A stretch of DNA of 64,000 bases from Punctularia strigosozonata HHB-11173 SS5 (Eukaryota > Basidiomycota > Agaricomycetes > Corticiales > Punctulariaceae). Below the pieces are notes generated by a model. The model was not told where the DNA came from. It saw only the letters and a list, made by a program, of their open reading frames with translations, and ran no database searches. Numbering within the stretch: position 1 is the stretch's first letter; every line of letters begins with the position of its first letter. The stretch lies in assembly GCF_000264995.1 (NCBI RefSeq), contig NW_006767433.1, positions 3,774,209 to 3,838,208 of the forward strand. Direction: 5' to 3'. A program made the position numbers and the translations under genes. Positions 1-11,299 of this stretch are shown in pieces.

Positions 1-135
1 GTTTCCCACGCTTTCATTATGCTCAGGGCGTTTCCCTTTCTTATTCTTAGTGGCTTCATAGCCTTCAGTTACTACTCTCTGGGCGTCAATGGCGACTCCC
101 GCGCTTCTCAAAGTACGTGTTCCGGACATTCTCAT
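1..135 (-). CDS. 5' end of an unidentified gene, cut by the window edge
   Basis: The minus strand is open from an ATG at 135 (a second in-frame ATG lies at 129) to the window edge, giving about 45 residues beginning MRMSGTRTLRSAG and continuing with a lysine-rich stretch (TKNKKGKRPEHNE). There is no stop and no obvious splice site. The gene would be divergent from MRE11 with about 490 bp between the starts. The fragment is too short to assign a family. The coding call rests only on the open frame and its charged composition, so it could be chance. Confidence 0.3.
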   Translation of the reverse strand, partial: MRMSGTRTLRSAGVAIDAQRVVTEGYEATKNKKGKRPEHNESVGN

Positions 136-626
136 GTACCGTTTGATTTGTTTCAATAATATACGGCGTGTTCAAAAAAGTGTAAAGTAGCTAGCTTATG
201 TAATGCTATGCTACGACGCGACTTGGCCGAAACAGAACAGAACCGAGTGGTATTGAGCAAAAGAGATACGGTACATGGTAGAGTAGCAGGCGTTTATATG
301 CCTACGCCTCGTAGTAATGTGATTTGGGCGCCATATGGTATTGAGGCGCCATCGTTGTCGTTGTAAGTGACCGCATCCAATGGGATGCGGTATTTGGTCT
401 ATTGCATCATGCCGCCTCGCGGCGGCTTACAAAGCGTATACGGTACTACTATACTACCGTTACACTCAGAGTAACTCAGTGGTCAGATAAATTGGTCTAC
501 CGCGAAATGATCACGTGCGCGTCGGTCCGCGCGGCTAACGCTCAGCGCGTTCATTCCTTTCATCTTCCTGCGCGATAACAATTGCATATCATTAGAGCCC
601 TGACGCCCGCGACTGCTTGGAAGAAA
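136..626. other. Intergenic region upstream of MRE11
   Basis: No coding frame is convincing here. The stretch holds a small perfect inverted repeat around 409-425 (GCCGCC/GGCGGC arms) and is presumably the shared promoter region of MRE11 and the gene cut by the left window edge. Confidence 0.4.
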
Positions 627-3548
627 ATGAGTCAAACTTCCCGAAATCAGACACCACTCTTGGCGGGGGTCATCTCAGACTCGTGTGAGTCGCGTTACGG
701 GTTCCAGAGAGAACGCGACTCAAGGCCAGGCATCTGTGCGCGATACAGCTCCGGACGATACCATACGCATTATGCTTGCAACTGACAATCATATCGGTTA
801 CAACGAACGGGACCCTATCCGAGGCCAGGATTCGATCAATGCTTTCAAGGAAATACTTCAACTCGCCGTTAAACACGATGTGAGCCATGCCTTGCCGGCG
901 CAGTTCCGTGACAGGATCTTACAGAGCTCTCATTATCGCCTAGGTCGACTTTATTCTTCTTGCTGGTGATCTATTCCATGAAAATAGGCCGTCGCGAGAC
1001 TGCCTTTACCAAACCATGGCTTTGCTGCGCGAATACACGCTAGGCGACAAACCAATCCAAGTGGAGTTGTTGAGTGATCCGGAAGAAGGAAAGGCGTCCG
1101 GATTTTCGTTCGTGAGACTCGAAACACTTCCCTTGACCGGCCCTAACTAGGAGGACTATAATCAGCTTTCCTGCAATCAACTATGAAGATAACAACCTGA
1201 ATGTTTCAATACCGGTGTTCTCTATTCACGGCAATCATGATGATCCTCAAGGCGCTGGGCCGGTACGTTGCTCCGCTCGCACGAGTGGGCAATACTGATA
1301 CTATAACCTTCGGTTAGGAAGGAGCCTTATGTGCTCTCGACATGCTCTCCGTTGCCGGCCTTGTAAACTACATGGGTAAATTCGATTTGCCACTATCAGC
1401 TTCAGACGCGCAGAACCCAGAGCAACCGAACGGCATCACGGTTAAACCCGTCTTGCTAAGGAAGGGGAACACGCGTCTCGGCCTGTACGGTGTTGGTAAC
1501 GTCAAAGATCAGCGCATGCATTTCGAGCTACGAAGCAACCGTGTACGAATGTTTATGCCTAAGGATAAGGATGATTGGTTCAACGTACTGCTAGTACACC
1601 AAAACCGGTATATCACAGCTCAATCACAGATTCATCCAGCTGACTATCCCAACAGGGTCAAACGTGGTCCTCAAGAGTACGTACCTGAGGGCATGTTCGA
1701 TGATAGCATCGATCTGGTTGTCTGGGGTCACGAGCATGATTGCCGTATCGTCCCTGAACCGGTAGCGGGGAAAAAGTACTTCATCACGCAGCCGGGGTCA
1801 TCTGTAGCGACTTCGCTTGCGGACGGAGAAGCACTGGAAAAGTGGGTCGTGCTGAATTCATTCCCTCATATTCCAGTTAATCATCGACCATACCTAGGCA
1901 TGTCGCGCTGTTGCAGATTCAAGGCAAAGAATTTCAGCTGACGCCGATTGCCCTTCGAACGGTTAGGCCATTTGTGATTGAAGAGGTCGTTCTCTCTGAA
2001 ATCGCGGACGAGGAAGGGCTGGATCTCAGTGAGCAGATGGAGATCACGAAGTTCCTCAAAGCCAAGGTTAAGATGTCCATGTCATATTTTTGGCGTTATT
2101 AACAATCATTGTCAGGTTAACCACCTGGTACAGAGAGCCAACGAAATCTGGGTGGAGCGCAACCAGCGCTCCATAGAAGATGGCGAGGAGCCACTGGATC
2201 CAATGCTACCACTTGTTCGACTTAAGGTGGATACTACCGGTGTCTCCGAAATGTCCAACCCAGTTCGGTTCGGACAAGAGTTCACTGGCAAGGTTGCCAA
2301 CCCGCGAGATGTCCTTGTGTTTCACCGTGCCAAAAAGGCTGCGGCACGAAGTTCCAAAGCTAACGCTGCGGAGCAACCGGAGCTTAGCATCGATGATCCG
2401 GAGTTGACTATAGCGGAAAAGCTCAGCAGGGTCCGAGTACACACCCTCGTGCAGGAGTATCTGGCTGCGCAAGAACTACAGCTGTTGAGCGAGAGCGGCA
2501 TGTCTGATGCGATCCAGGTGTTTGTGGACAAGGACGATCCGCATGCGATCGCAACGTGATTTTTTTCATGCTTGAGATATCGATATGTCGGCTAATCTTC
2601 TGGAAGGCACGTCTCTGCAATGCTTAAGAACCTCATCAAAGGTGTAAATACTGCGGAGGAAATGGACGAGGAGGCCCTGGAAGAAGCGGTACAAGCCGAC
2701 TTCTCTTGCGCTCCGTTTCTATGCATCTGATTCAACCTTCCAGTTCTCTAGAGCGAAGGAACAGACGGAAAAACTCTATGCTGAGAAAGAACAGGCGAAA
2801 CAGGCAAAAGCCAAGGTTAGTTTAACCGCCCTCACCCCATGCAGGTTGTTGATCACCCGTCTGTGACAGGGCAAGGCTAAGCCAACGGTTGATGGCGTTG
2901 ACTCAGACGCATCCGTAGATAGCATGGCTATGGACGTGGATGGCTTGGGTGGAGCGGGAGGATCTGACTTTGATGAAGCATCTGAAGACGCGGTTCCTCA
3001 GAAGAAGGCGCCGACCAGGGGCGGGAAAACAACCGCTCCCCCGGCGAAAAAGCCTTCAAGGGCGGTTAAATCCACAGCCAAGGTGGCGAAAGGCAAAGGG
3101 AAGCGAGCCGTGGTACGCTCACGTCGGTCTGACCTTCGGTGGTAACTGACTCACTTCACTAAGAGCGAAGACGAAGACGAGGATGAGGTTCTAATTTTGG
3201 AAGATGAAGGTGATGATACGCCCGCTCCAACACCCGCGCCCGCTAAGAGAACAAGCCGAGCAGCCGTCCTAAGGTACTTATTATTGGCATATGCGACTGA
3301 GGTTCATCTAACGTCGTTAGTTCTACGACGAAGGCACCAGCCAGAAAGAAAACAGCTGCAACGTCATCCAAATCAACACAAAGTACGCTGACGTTCGCAT
3401 CTTCAGGGAGAACAACATCAACACGCGCTGCAGCGACTAAAGCAAGAGGGAAGGTCAAGCAAGTGGTTAGCAGCTCATCCCCAGGGGTTCGCGATCCATT
3501 ATTCACGCGAATTTTGCGCAGGTGGAGCTTGGCGATAGTGACGAATGA
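627..3548 (+). CDS. mre11: Double-strand-break repair nuclease MRE11
   Basis: Nuclease subunit of the MRE11-RAD50-NBS1 complex, which senses and resects DNA double-strand breaks in the nucleus. All four metallophosphoesterase motifs can be read across the exons: TDNHIGY near residue 45, [13 protein letters not shown] from about 944, HGNHDDP at about 1230 and VWGHEHDC at about 1720. The MRE11 DNA-binding domain follows ([21 protein letters not shown]), then a long basic and acidic low-complexity tail with KAPTRGGK and repeated PAKK/SRA patches, typical of fungal MRE11. About ten short introns are inferred. The start at 627 gives [14 protein letters not shown], joined after a short intron to the conserved core. 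The last exon reads VELGDSDE and stops at 3546-3548. Confidence 0.93.
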
Positions 3549-3803
3549 TGCATCACCCACTTCTGGGGTAGCGCTATCCCGGTTACACATATATTATAGG
3601 CCATTCATTATACTAGGGGTGATTGTATCCGCGCCGAGACTGACTGTGAACGTTGGATCACGTCCCTGTCCTGTCTAAACGTGGTTGTCATACGATGATG
3701 TGTCGTGTCTCTAAGAATTTTGTCTGTTCCGCTGGCACTTAGTCTACGACCGTGTTCTCTGTTCCTCAGTGTAATGACGGGAAGGCGAGGCAACGTCCGC
3801 ACA

Positions 3804-5143
3804 TCACTCGGCCTTGGTTTGTGGTCCTGAAGCTCGCCCGTTTTCCATCTCCTCCATGGGGACGCGATCATACGACACGCCGCGGGTATGCTGCGGGGGG
3901 GCCGGTGCAAGTGACTCATTATGCTTCACCCAGGTGTACCATATGGAGCCAGCGAGAATAGTGGCGATAGAAGCTGCACGTCCACTACTACAGTAAGGCA
4001 CTGGGAGGCTCAAGAGTAACGCGCAGACGTACGTGGTGATTACATCATGGAACAACCAGACACCAAGGAAGGAGGCGGCTACGCCGCGCACGGCGGAGGA
4101 AACCATATGCGTGATAGGAGACGTGACCTTGATGGAGAGTAAGCTGGCAATGCTCATAAGGAAACCGAATACGCCCTGTTCTGATATTTCAGCTCCTAGA
4201 TACGTAAGAACATGCGGTTACGAACAGTAATGAGAGATCCCCAAACGAAGGTCAGGAGTTTGCCGCTCGTGTCCGGACCAAACAGAAGATTCCAGACCGA
4301 GGGACCTTCGCCAGCTAGGATGATTAACGGTGCCAGGATAGCTGCACTGAGCAGGTTGTTGTACCAAGACAACTTCAACGCGCTGCCTTGCACAGCAGCG
4401 AGACTCCTTTTGATGACAACAGAGTGCGTCGCCGTGATAGCCGACGACGCAACACCGAAGAAGATGCCAGTCCCAGATATCGGCGTTCCGTCGAGAAAGA
4501 CACCAACAAAGAAGCCGGCGGTGACGACGGCGCAAGCAAACGACGCGAGCGTCGAAGGGCGTGAATGCAAAACGAGCAGTGAAGTAAGCACGGTGAAGGG
4601 CAGCACCAGGCCACGAGCAACTTGGTAGAAGGATGCATCAACGTATTTGAGGGTGTAGTTGCTGAAGCTGTCGGGAATGACTTTGAGCTTGGTCCTGACC
4701 GTCGAGGGTTATACTTGCATACCTGAGGCCAACCACGTTAAGCCCTACCATGGGACCCATTTGCTTCACGATAACAGGGTCGAGCTCAGTGGGAACCTGC
4801 ATGAGGCCAAATGCATTGACTGCTACGAAGAGTACGACCGCAATCAGAAGCTGCGTGAACAAGAAAAACAGCGGCGCGTCGGTAGTGTTTAGAACCCATT
4901 TGTTGCTGAAACACGGATTAGTCGGAGCCACGGGTATATTAGTGAGAGTGTATGTACGCCATAACCATCTGGGAATAGTATGGCATGAGCATTGATGCAG
5001 TGTGGGACATGAACGGACGTACCGCCAACGCCGCAACAAGGTAGAATGACACGGTGGCAAACTGGGAGATAGAAACTTAAGGATCTCGTAATGGCGTTCG
5101 GGGGAGTGTCATACCACCAATGACCTGTTTTGACCCTTTTCAT
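3804..5143 (-). CDS. Nucleotide-sugar transporter, SLC35C/TPT type (probable GDP-fucose transporter)
   Basis: Multi-pass membrane protein of the triose-phosphate/nucleotide-sugar transporter family, expected in the Golgi membrane. Readable segments include NKWVLNTTDAPLFFLFTQLL, a helix ending ARGLVLPFTVLTSLLVL, then ITATHSVVIKRSL, WYNNLLSAAILAPLIIL, IKVTSPITHMVSSAVRG and a terminal helix followed by TWVKH. The SxxxKxTSPxTHxVSxxxK/R-like block fits nucleotide-sugar carriers. The short cytosolic tail ends GPQTKAE. At least six exons are inferred: exon 1 is 19 bases (5125-5143, MKRVKT) and a microexon of 11 bases lies at 4958-4968. The GDP-fucose assignment leans on similarity to the SLC35C group and on the divergent GDP-fucose synthase next door; GDP-mannose or another substrate cannot be excluded from sequence alone. 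Confidence 0.75.
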
Positions 5144-5332
5144 CGTGTGTCTTGGCCATAGCGGGTGCTTAGAGAGAGATACAGTAAGCTGGGAGGAAAC
5201 GAGCGCGCGGTGGCAAGAACGGGGAAGCGGTGGCAGTGCAGAGAACTGATGTACACCGATCGCACAGCCACGATAGGGCCGTCTCGATTCCTTCAACCGC
5301 GACCTGACGCGACAATCCAGTACATCCCATAA
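5144..5332. promoter_or_regulatory. Divergent intergenic promoter region of transporter and GDP-fucose synthase
   Basis: Only 189 bp separate the two start codons, so both genes must share or interleave their 5' control regions. No unambiguous TATA or CCAAT element was recognised. The function is inferred from gene arrangement. Confidence 0.5.
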
Positions 5333-6717
<1,385 letters not shown>

Positions 6718-7066
6718 AGTGGCGACGCGCTTGGATGTGATGTTGACATTGGCCTGATATGTTTGGAAAACAGCTTCGAGTTCGGCCGGATGGACGCGGA
6801 GAGCTCGTAGACAATGACATACTCCCTAGCTCAGGTCGCGGGCCGGTCAAGTATAGTATCGTGATTGCTGCCAAATATAGATCTGGGGAATGGATGGCTG
6901 TGCTCATACGTAGCTCGTAAACGATCGGATGCAAATCGGACGTGTTGCCTTTGCAAGTCTGTCACGGTGAACCACCATCGACCCCAAAGCATCCAAGACT
7001 CATAGCATTGGCCTAGTAATCTCATCACACGCTACCAACGTCGAAACTATATCAAACGCCCTCACG
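6718..7066. other. Intergenic region between GDP-fucose synthase and the ArfGAP gene
   Basis: No gene is supported. It holds the 3' flank of the synthase and the promoter of the ArfGAP gene, both on the plus strand. Confidence 0.4.
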
Positions 7067-8739
7067 ATGTCCAGCGGCATGAACAAGATCACTGCTGAGC
7101 GTAATCAGAAAGCCGTACTGGAGCTGGTGAACCAGCCCGGAAATACCACCTGTGCAGACTGCCATGCGCATAATCCTCGATGGGCGAGTTGGAACCTCGG
7201 TATATTCATATGGTAAACAACCTTATCCACATGCAACGGGACGAGTGGTTGGCTGAATAACTGTTATGCGTAGTGTCCACTGTGCTGCCGTGCACAGGAA
7301 GATCGGAACCCACATTACCAAAGTGTATGCCGCAAAACTGCTACATAACGTAGAAATAAGCTGGTTAACATTGATAGCTTAGGAAGAGCTTGACCCTCGA
7401 TTCATGGACTAAGGAGCAAGTGGAAGTATGTCCTTTCGTCCTTCCCTACTGCTTGGCTACAGTCGTAATGTCCCCACCTCAGACCATGCGTTCCATTGGC
7501 AATATAGCCTCCAACAACAAGTATAATCCGGATGAAACTCGTTTTCCGCCACCGGCCAACATGATTGACTCGGAGCGTGACTCAGAACTTGAGAAGTACA
7601 TCCGTGCCAAATACGAATTCAAGCGATTCATGGCGCGCCAAACACGGGTCGAGCAAGTCCTCGGGCCATCGCGAAGCGTCGCAGATTTCAAGAGGGACCA
7701 GCAAAGCAAGTCTACGCTCCCCGCTATCAACTCTCCTAGCACCGCAAGTGTTTCTGCGCCATATCGCCCTACCAGTGCTGCACCGACAATGGCGCAGTCA
7801 GCAAGTGCATCATCATCCTACTCTAGTCAGATATCCCGTTCTGTATCGCAGCCAACCAATCGTCCATCGACGCAACAAACGCCGACACAGCAGCAGGCGG
7901 CAACATCTGGCAACAGTCCTTTGTGGAACGACCTTGCCTCACTACAGGCTCCTTCTACCTCGTCAACACTGCCCCTACAATTTTCGCCAGTTCCCACACA
8001 GCCGATAGGCATACCCAACTCAACAAACACGTTGCAGCCGATGGACATGGGTGCGAGCCCATTTGGATCGGCCCTGACCATCGGAAACATGGGGTATGGA
8101 ACTGGAGCTGGCCCGACAATGACGAGCAACAGTGGCAATATGGGAATGGGCACTAGTTTCGGTATGTTGGGAACCAGCCCCGCCATGATGAACTCAGCGA
8201 GCACCAGCACGCCTGTACCGGGATCGTCCCCCTATGGAGCCGGAGGTTTTGGTACCACGAACCCATTTCAGCATATGCAACCTCAAGCTACGGGACTCGC
8301 ACCCGGACTGTACAATGGGACGCATAACCCATTTGGGCAACAAAATCCGCTCGGGCAACAGTTTCAACCATCACAAATGGCAGGATCGTTCCATGGCCAA
8401 AATCCGTTCATGCAGTTCCCGCAAATGCAGCAGCCGCAGGCGTCGCTTCTTTCCCCCCAACCACAACAACAGTCCTCGCCCTTCATACCAGGACAAGTTC
8501 CTCATGGACTCATGCCGCAGCAGCAGTTTGCGGCGTCGCCGTCACCTTCCAATCCCTATGCGCCGCCGCTGGCCCAGCAGTTCGGCACCCCCTCTCCGTC
8601 GATAGCGTTCGGGCAGCCTTCCGGCCTCAACCCGAACTCTGTCCCCCACGGTGCGGGGATGGGAAGTTGGCAGAGCACGCAGCAGCTTCACCAACCAGGT
8701 GGGTTTGCCGGGCAGACCGGTGCTTGGGGGAGTATGTAA
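7067..8739 (+). CDS. ArfGAP-domain protein (AGE2/SMAP-like)
   Basis: GTPase-activating protein for Arf GTPases in Golgi and endosome vesicle traffic. The start at 7067 (MSSGMNKITAERNQKAV) leads into the C4 zinc finger: CADC, sixteen residues, then CVHC, read across an intron at about 7212-7272. The arginine finger region CAAVHRKIGTH follows, and further exons give KSLTLDSWTKEQVE and NKYNPDETRFPPP. After roughly 150 residues the protein becomes a long low-complexity tail rich in Gln, Pro, Ser, Gly and Met, with NPF-like motifs (TTNPFQHMQ, NPFGQQNP, NPFMQFP) that in other proteins bind EH domains. One long last exon ends WGSM at 8739. The tail composition and NPF motifs fit SMAP/AGE2-type ArfGAPs better than COPI-linked GCS1. 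Confidence 0.88.
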
Positions 8740-8913
8740 GTGTGGGTTGGTTGCGGGCGTTTCGTAGACAGTTTTACCGGACCAAAGCATGGTTCATGTA
8801 ACATCATATTCTACAACGGTCAGTCGATGACAGGCATCATCATCATCATGAGTACGTGGATTGTAATCACCGGTGATTGGCTGGGTTGAAAATGGGAATG
8901 GATGGACATTCGA

Positions 8914-10069
8914 TCAATCAAGAGACCCGGTGCCCTCGCCACGATCTCCACCAACGATTCGCTCAGATTTAGCTTCACACCTGACTAAGTTGCGTATACG
9001 ATCTAGGAGGTGTGAAAGGGACACGCTGATACCGCCTGTGGTCTCCGCGGCAGCAACGACTGCATGTTCGACATCGGAGCGTCGCATACGTGGTCCCCAG
9101 ATACTTTCCTGGAATTCGCAAGATGTCAGGTTTGGTGAGATTGCCAGTGGTGCGGCTTGCGTACATGATATACGTCAACAAGTCTCATCTCGACGAGGGA
9201 AGGCATTGGCAGAGCAATGGTGGCAGCTATGGCTGCAGGCGGTAGAAATACCACTTGGCCCAGATACACCGTTTTAAGGCGTGCCAGAGAAGGAAACAGC
9301 GGGCGATATAAAGCGTTGCCATCGGTGTCCCTAAAAGGGAACAAGGTTCCGGTGAAGGAGATGTTCGTCAACTTTAGATGCACCAGATTCGACCACGATG
9401 CCATCGCGAGTGTCACGCCGTATGCCGCATTAGGTACGATCTGTGGCAAAGGTGCAGGGGCGAACATCGTCAAACAATAGGTTCTAACCCACCGACGCAG
9501 AGAAATGGTGCTCCGGATCGGGACCTGTCCATACAAACGTCCTTGGGCTAACAGGAGATCTTCAGATTCGGCGTAAGGGGTAAAAGTAGGAGAAGACATC
9601 CTCACTTTGCATACGATAAGGCGTAGAAGATGGTAAGATATTCCGCTCGTTGGAGAGAGTGCATGCAGAAGAACAAGGTGTTGAGGGAAAGCTGGCTCGC
9701 AGCCCGATGCAGAGGGTCTGAGGACGGCTCATTCCCCCCGACCAAAGGAGGCAAACCACGAAACCCTGGGACGGTGCCGACCAAGCGGCGTAGCAAACTT
9801 GCTAACCAAGTAAAGGTTTGGGCTTGGGGTATACGTCCGGCGAAGTTCAGGGCGATCGTCTTCGGTGTGCATCGGGGGGATGCAAGGGTCTCTGATAGCT
9901 TCTGAAGCTGGTTTGCAGATACGAGGATCAGTCTTCCGTAAAGGAACTGTTCGGCCAGTGAGTGAAACAGGTGATTGACGCAAAGAATATCGGCTGGTCG
10001 AGGGTGCACATTGACGGCGAGATACACAATTTCGTTGATTAGTTCGTGAGGGAGATCGAGGAGCTCCAT
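8914..10069 (-). CDS. F-box-like protein
   Basis: The start at 10069 gives MELLDLPHELINEIVYLAV, a clear F-box-type N-terminus, which in this group typically binds Skp1 in SCF ubiquitin ligases. The rest is an LRR-like or degenerate hydrophobic body (NLVHLKLTNISFTGTLF, LARLKTVYLGQVVFLPP, LVEMRLVDVYH) typical of the large Agaricomycete F-box families, whose targets are mostly unknown. Introns are likely around 9590-9620 and 9120-9180, and the last exon ends GEGTGSLD. The neighbouring PEX39-like gene is divergent, with 118 bp between the start codons. The exon joins in the middle are less certain than the two ends. Confidence 0.7.
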
Positions 10070-10187
10070 TATTGTCGCCCCGCTGCGTTATCAACCTCTC
10101 GCGACGTTGCCAAGACGGAATACAAAGCACAGCCACCAACTTGTCCGTTTATACCTTCACCCTAAGCCTCCGCTCGAGCTCCTGCCA
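10070..10187. promoter_or_regulatory. Short divergent promoter region (F-box gene / PEX39-like gene)
   Basis: 118 bp between two divergent start codons. No specific element was recognised; the role is inferred from position. Confidence 0.4.
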
Positions 10188-10783
10188 ATGACTGGAAGTG
10201 ATGACCGCCTGAGCGCAAGCGATTCCATTAGCAAAGAGGCGCTTGAACTGTACAGCAAACACTCCTTCTCGTCTGATCAGGCATATCAAGTATTGTGCGC
10301 TTGCCTCAGTAATGAACGGGTTCTCAACGGTGATTGAAGCAAGGAGTTGCAAGCGTCATTGCAAGCGGCACCTTAGAGGGCAAATCTGACGCCGAGCAAG
10401 ACGAAATTCTTAGGAAATCCCGGGTATTTTTCTTCAATCGGTGAGTTATTGCAACTCCATCCGATCGCTGGTCGCTGAAGTGGGCCGCGCTTCAGTACAT
10501 ATGGCACCACCTTGACCGTGGAGGAAGTCGCGCTTCTAGAGCGGGAGGATATCGTGCCCGCGCAGATTCCACAAGAGGCCCCACCGGCATTGTCGTTCGC
10601 GGAATTGAAGGCGCTAATCGAGCAGGGGGAGCTGGACCAGATACCGAACAACAGGAGGATACCGGAAGGTATTCATGTGAGTGACGATGGTCATGCAAGC
10701 TCCTCTCATATGCAGAACATATGCAGATGGAGGCGCCGAGCGAGTCGCGGGCGCCCGTGCGCAAGAAGCCTTGGGAGAATTGA
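10188..10783 (+). CDS. PEX39: PEX39-like peroxin with C-terminal KPWE motif
   Basis: Four exons join without a stop: 10188-10289, 10340-10440, 10496-10676 and 10727-10783 (441 bases, 146 residues), all with GT-AG introns of 50-55 bases. The protein starts MTGSDDRLSASDS, has a helical N-terminal part, a stretch FFFNRTYGTTLTVEEVALL, a core SFAELKALIEQGELDQIPNN followed by IPEGIH, and ends RAPVRKKPWEN. The order (a small helical FxELxxLIxxG...IP core, then a C-terminal KPWE) matches the fungal/human family (yeast Yjr012c, human C6orf226) recently named PEX39, where KPWE helps PEX7 import PTS2 proteins into peroxisomes. The small size fits. The family match is from recognised motifs, not from an alignment, and the start could lie slightly elsewhere. 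Confidence 0.72.
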
Positions 10784-11299
10784 CTTGTGCCGTAAGCGAA
10801 CATGAATCTCGGACGCGCGTATTATGTGCACACCCCCAATGCGTGCACGGAGAGCCAGGCTGGCGTTTACCAGCATGGGTGTTGGGGGGTTGGGACTCGG
10901 CAGTCCTCGAATACATGTACTGGGACCGTTCGCCTCTTGGTCGCATCATCGATACTGTATCGTATATCTGTTGTGCTCTGGTGTTCGTCACCGTTGCTGT
11001 ATGGCAAGCTTGGCGCTGCGGGCGGTGGGCTCACATACGCTAGTGTATCGCGCCAAAGTAGGTTCGACGTCCAAAAACGTACGGTATCGGCGTCGTAAGC
11101 AATGGAAAGAGTGGGGATGGAAGGGGATGTACGGTGGATCTCTGCTTTCCGGGTTACGTCCGATCAGACGCGAAGTTGGCACCTGCCGGCCGTCACGCCG
11201 GCCTGAAGAGCGCGTCTCAAAAACGCGGCCAGGTCGAGTCTTGGTCTTGGCCCTACCTTGCTCTCAACGTCGTCCGCCGACCAACCGTCAAACCTCAAC
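10784..11299. other. Intergenic region upstream of UDP-glucose dehydrogenase
   Basis: 516 bp with only chance open frames. It contains the 3' flank of the PEX39-like gene and the promoter of UGD1, both on the plus strand. No element was recognised. Confidence 0.4.

Noticed and set aside
409-425. Small perfect palindrome GCCGCC..GGCGGC upstream of MRE11
   Set aside because: Too short to be significant in GC-rich DNA; it could bind a regulator but nothing supports that.
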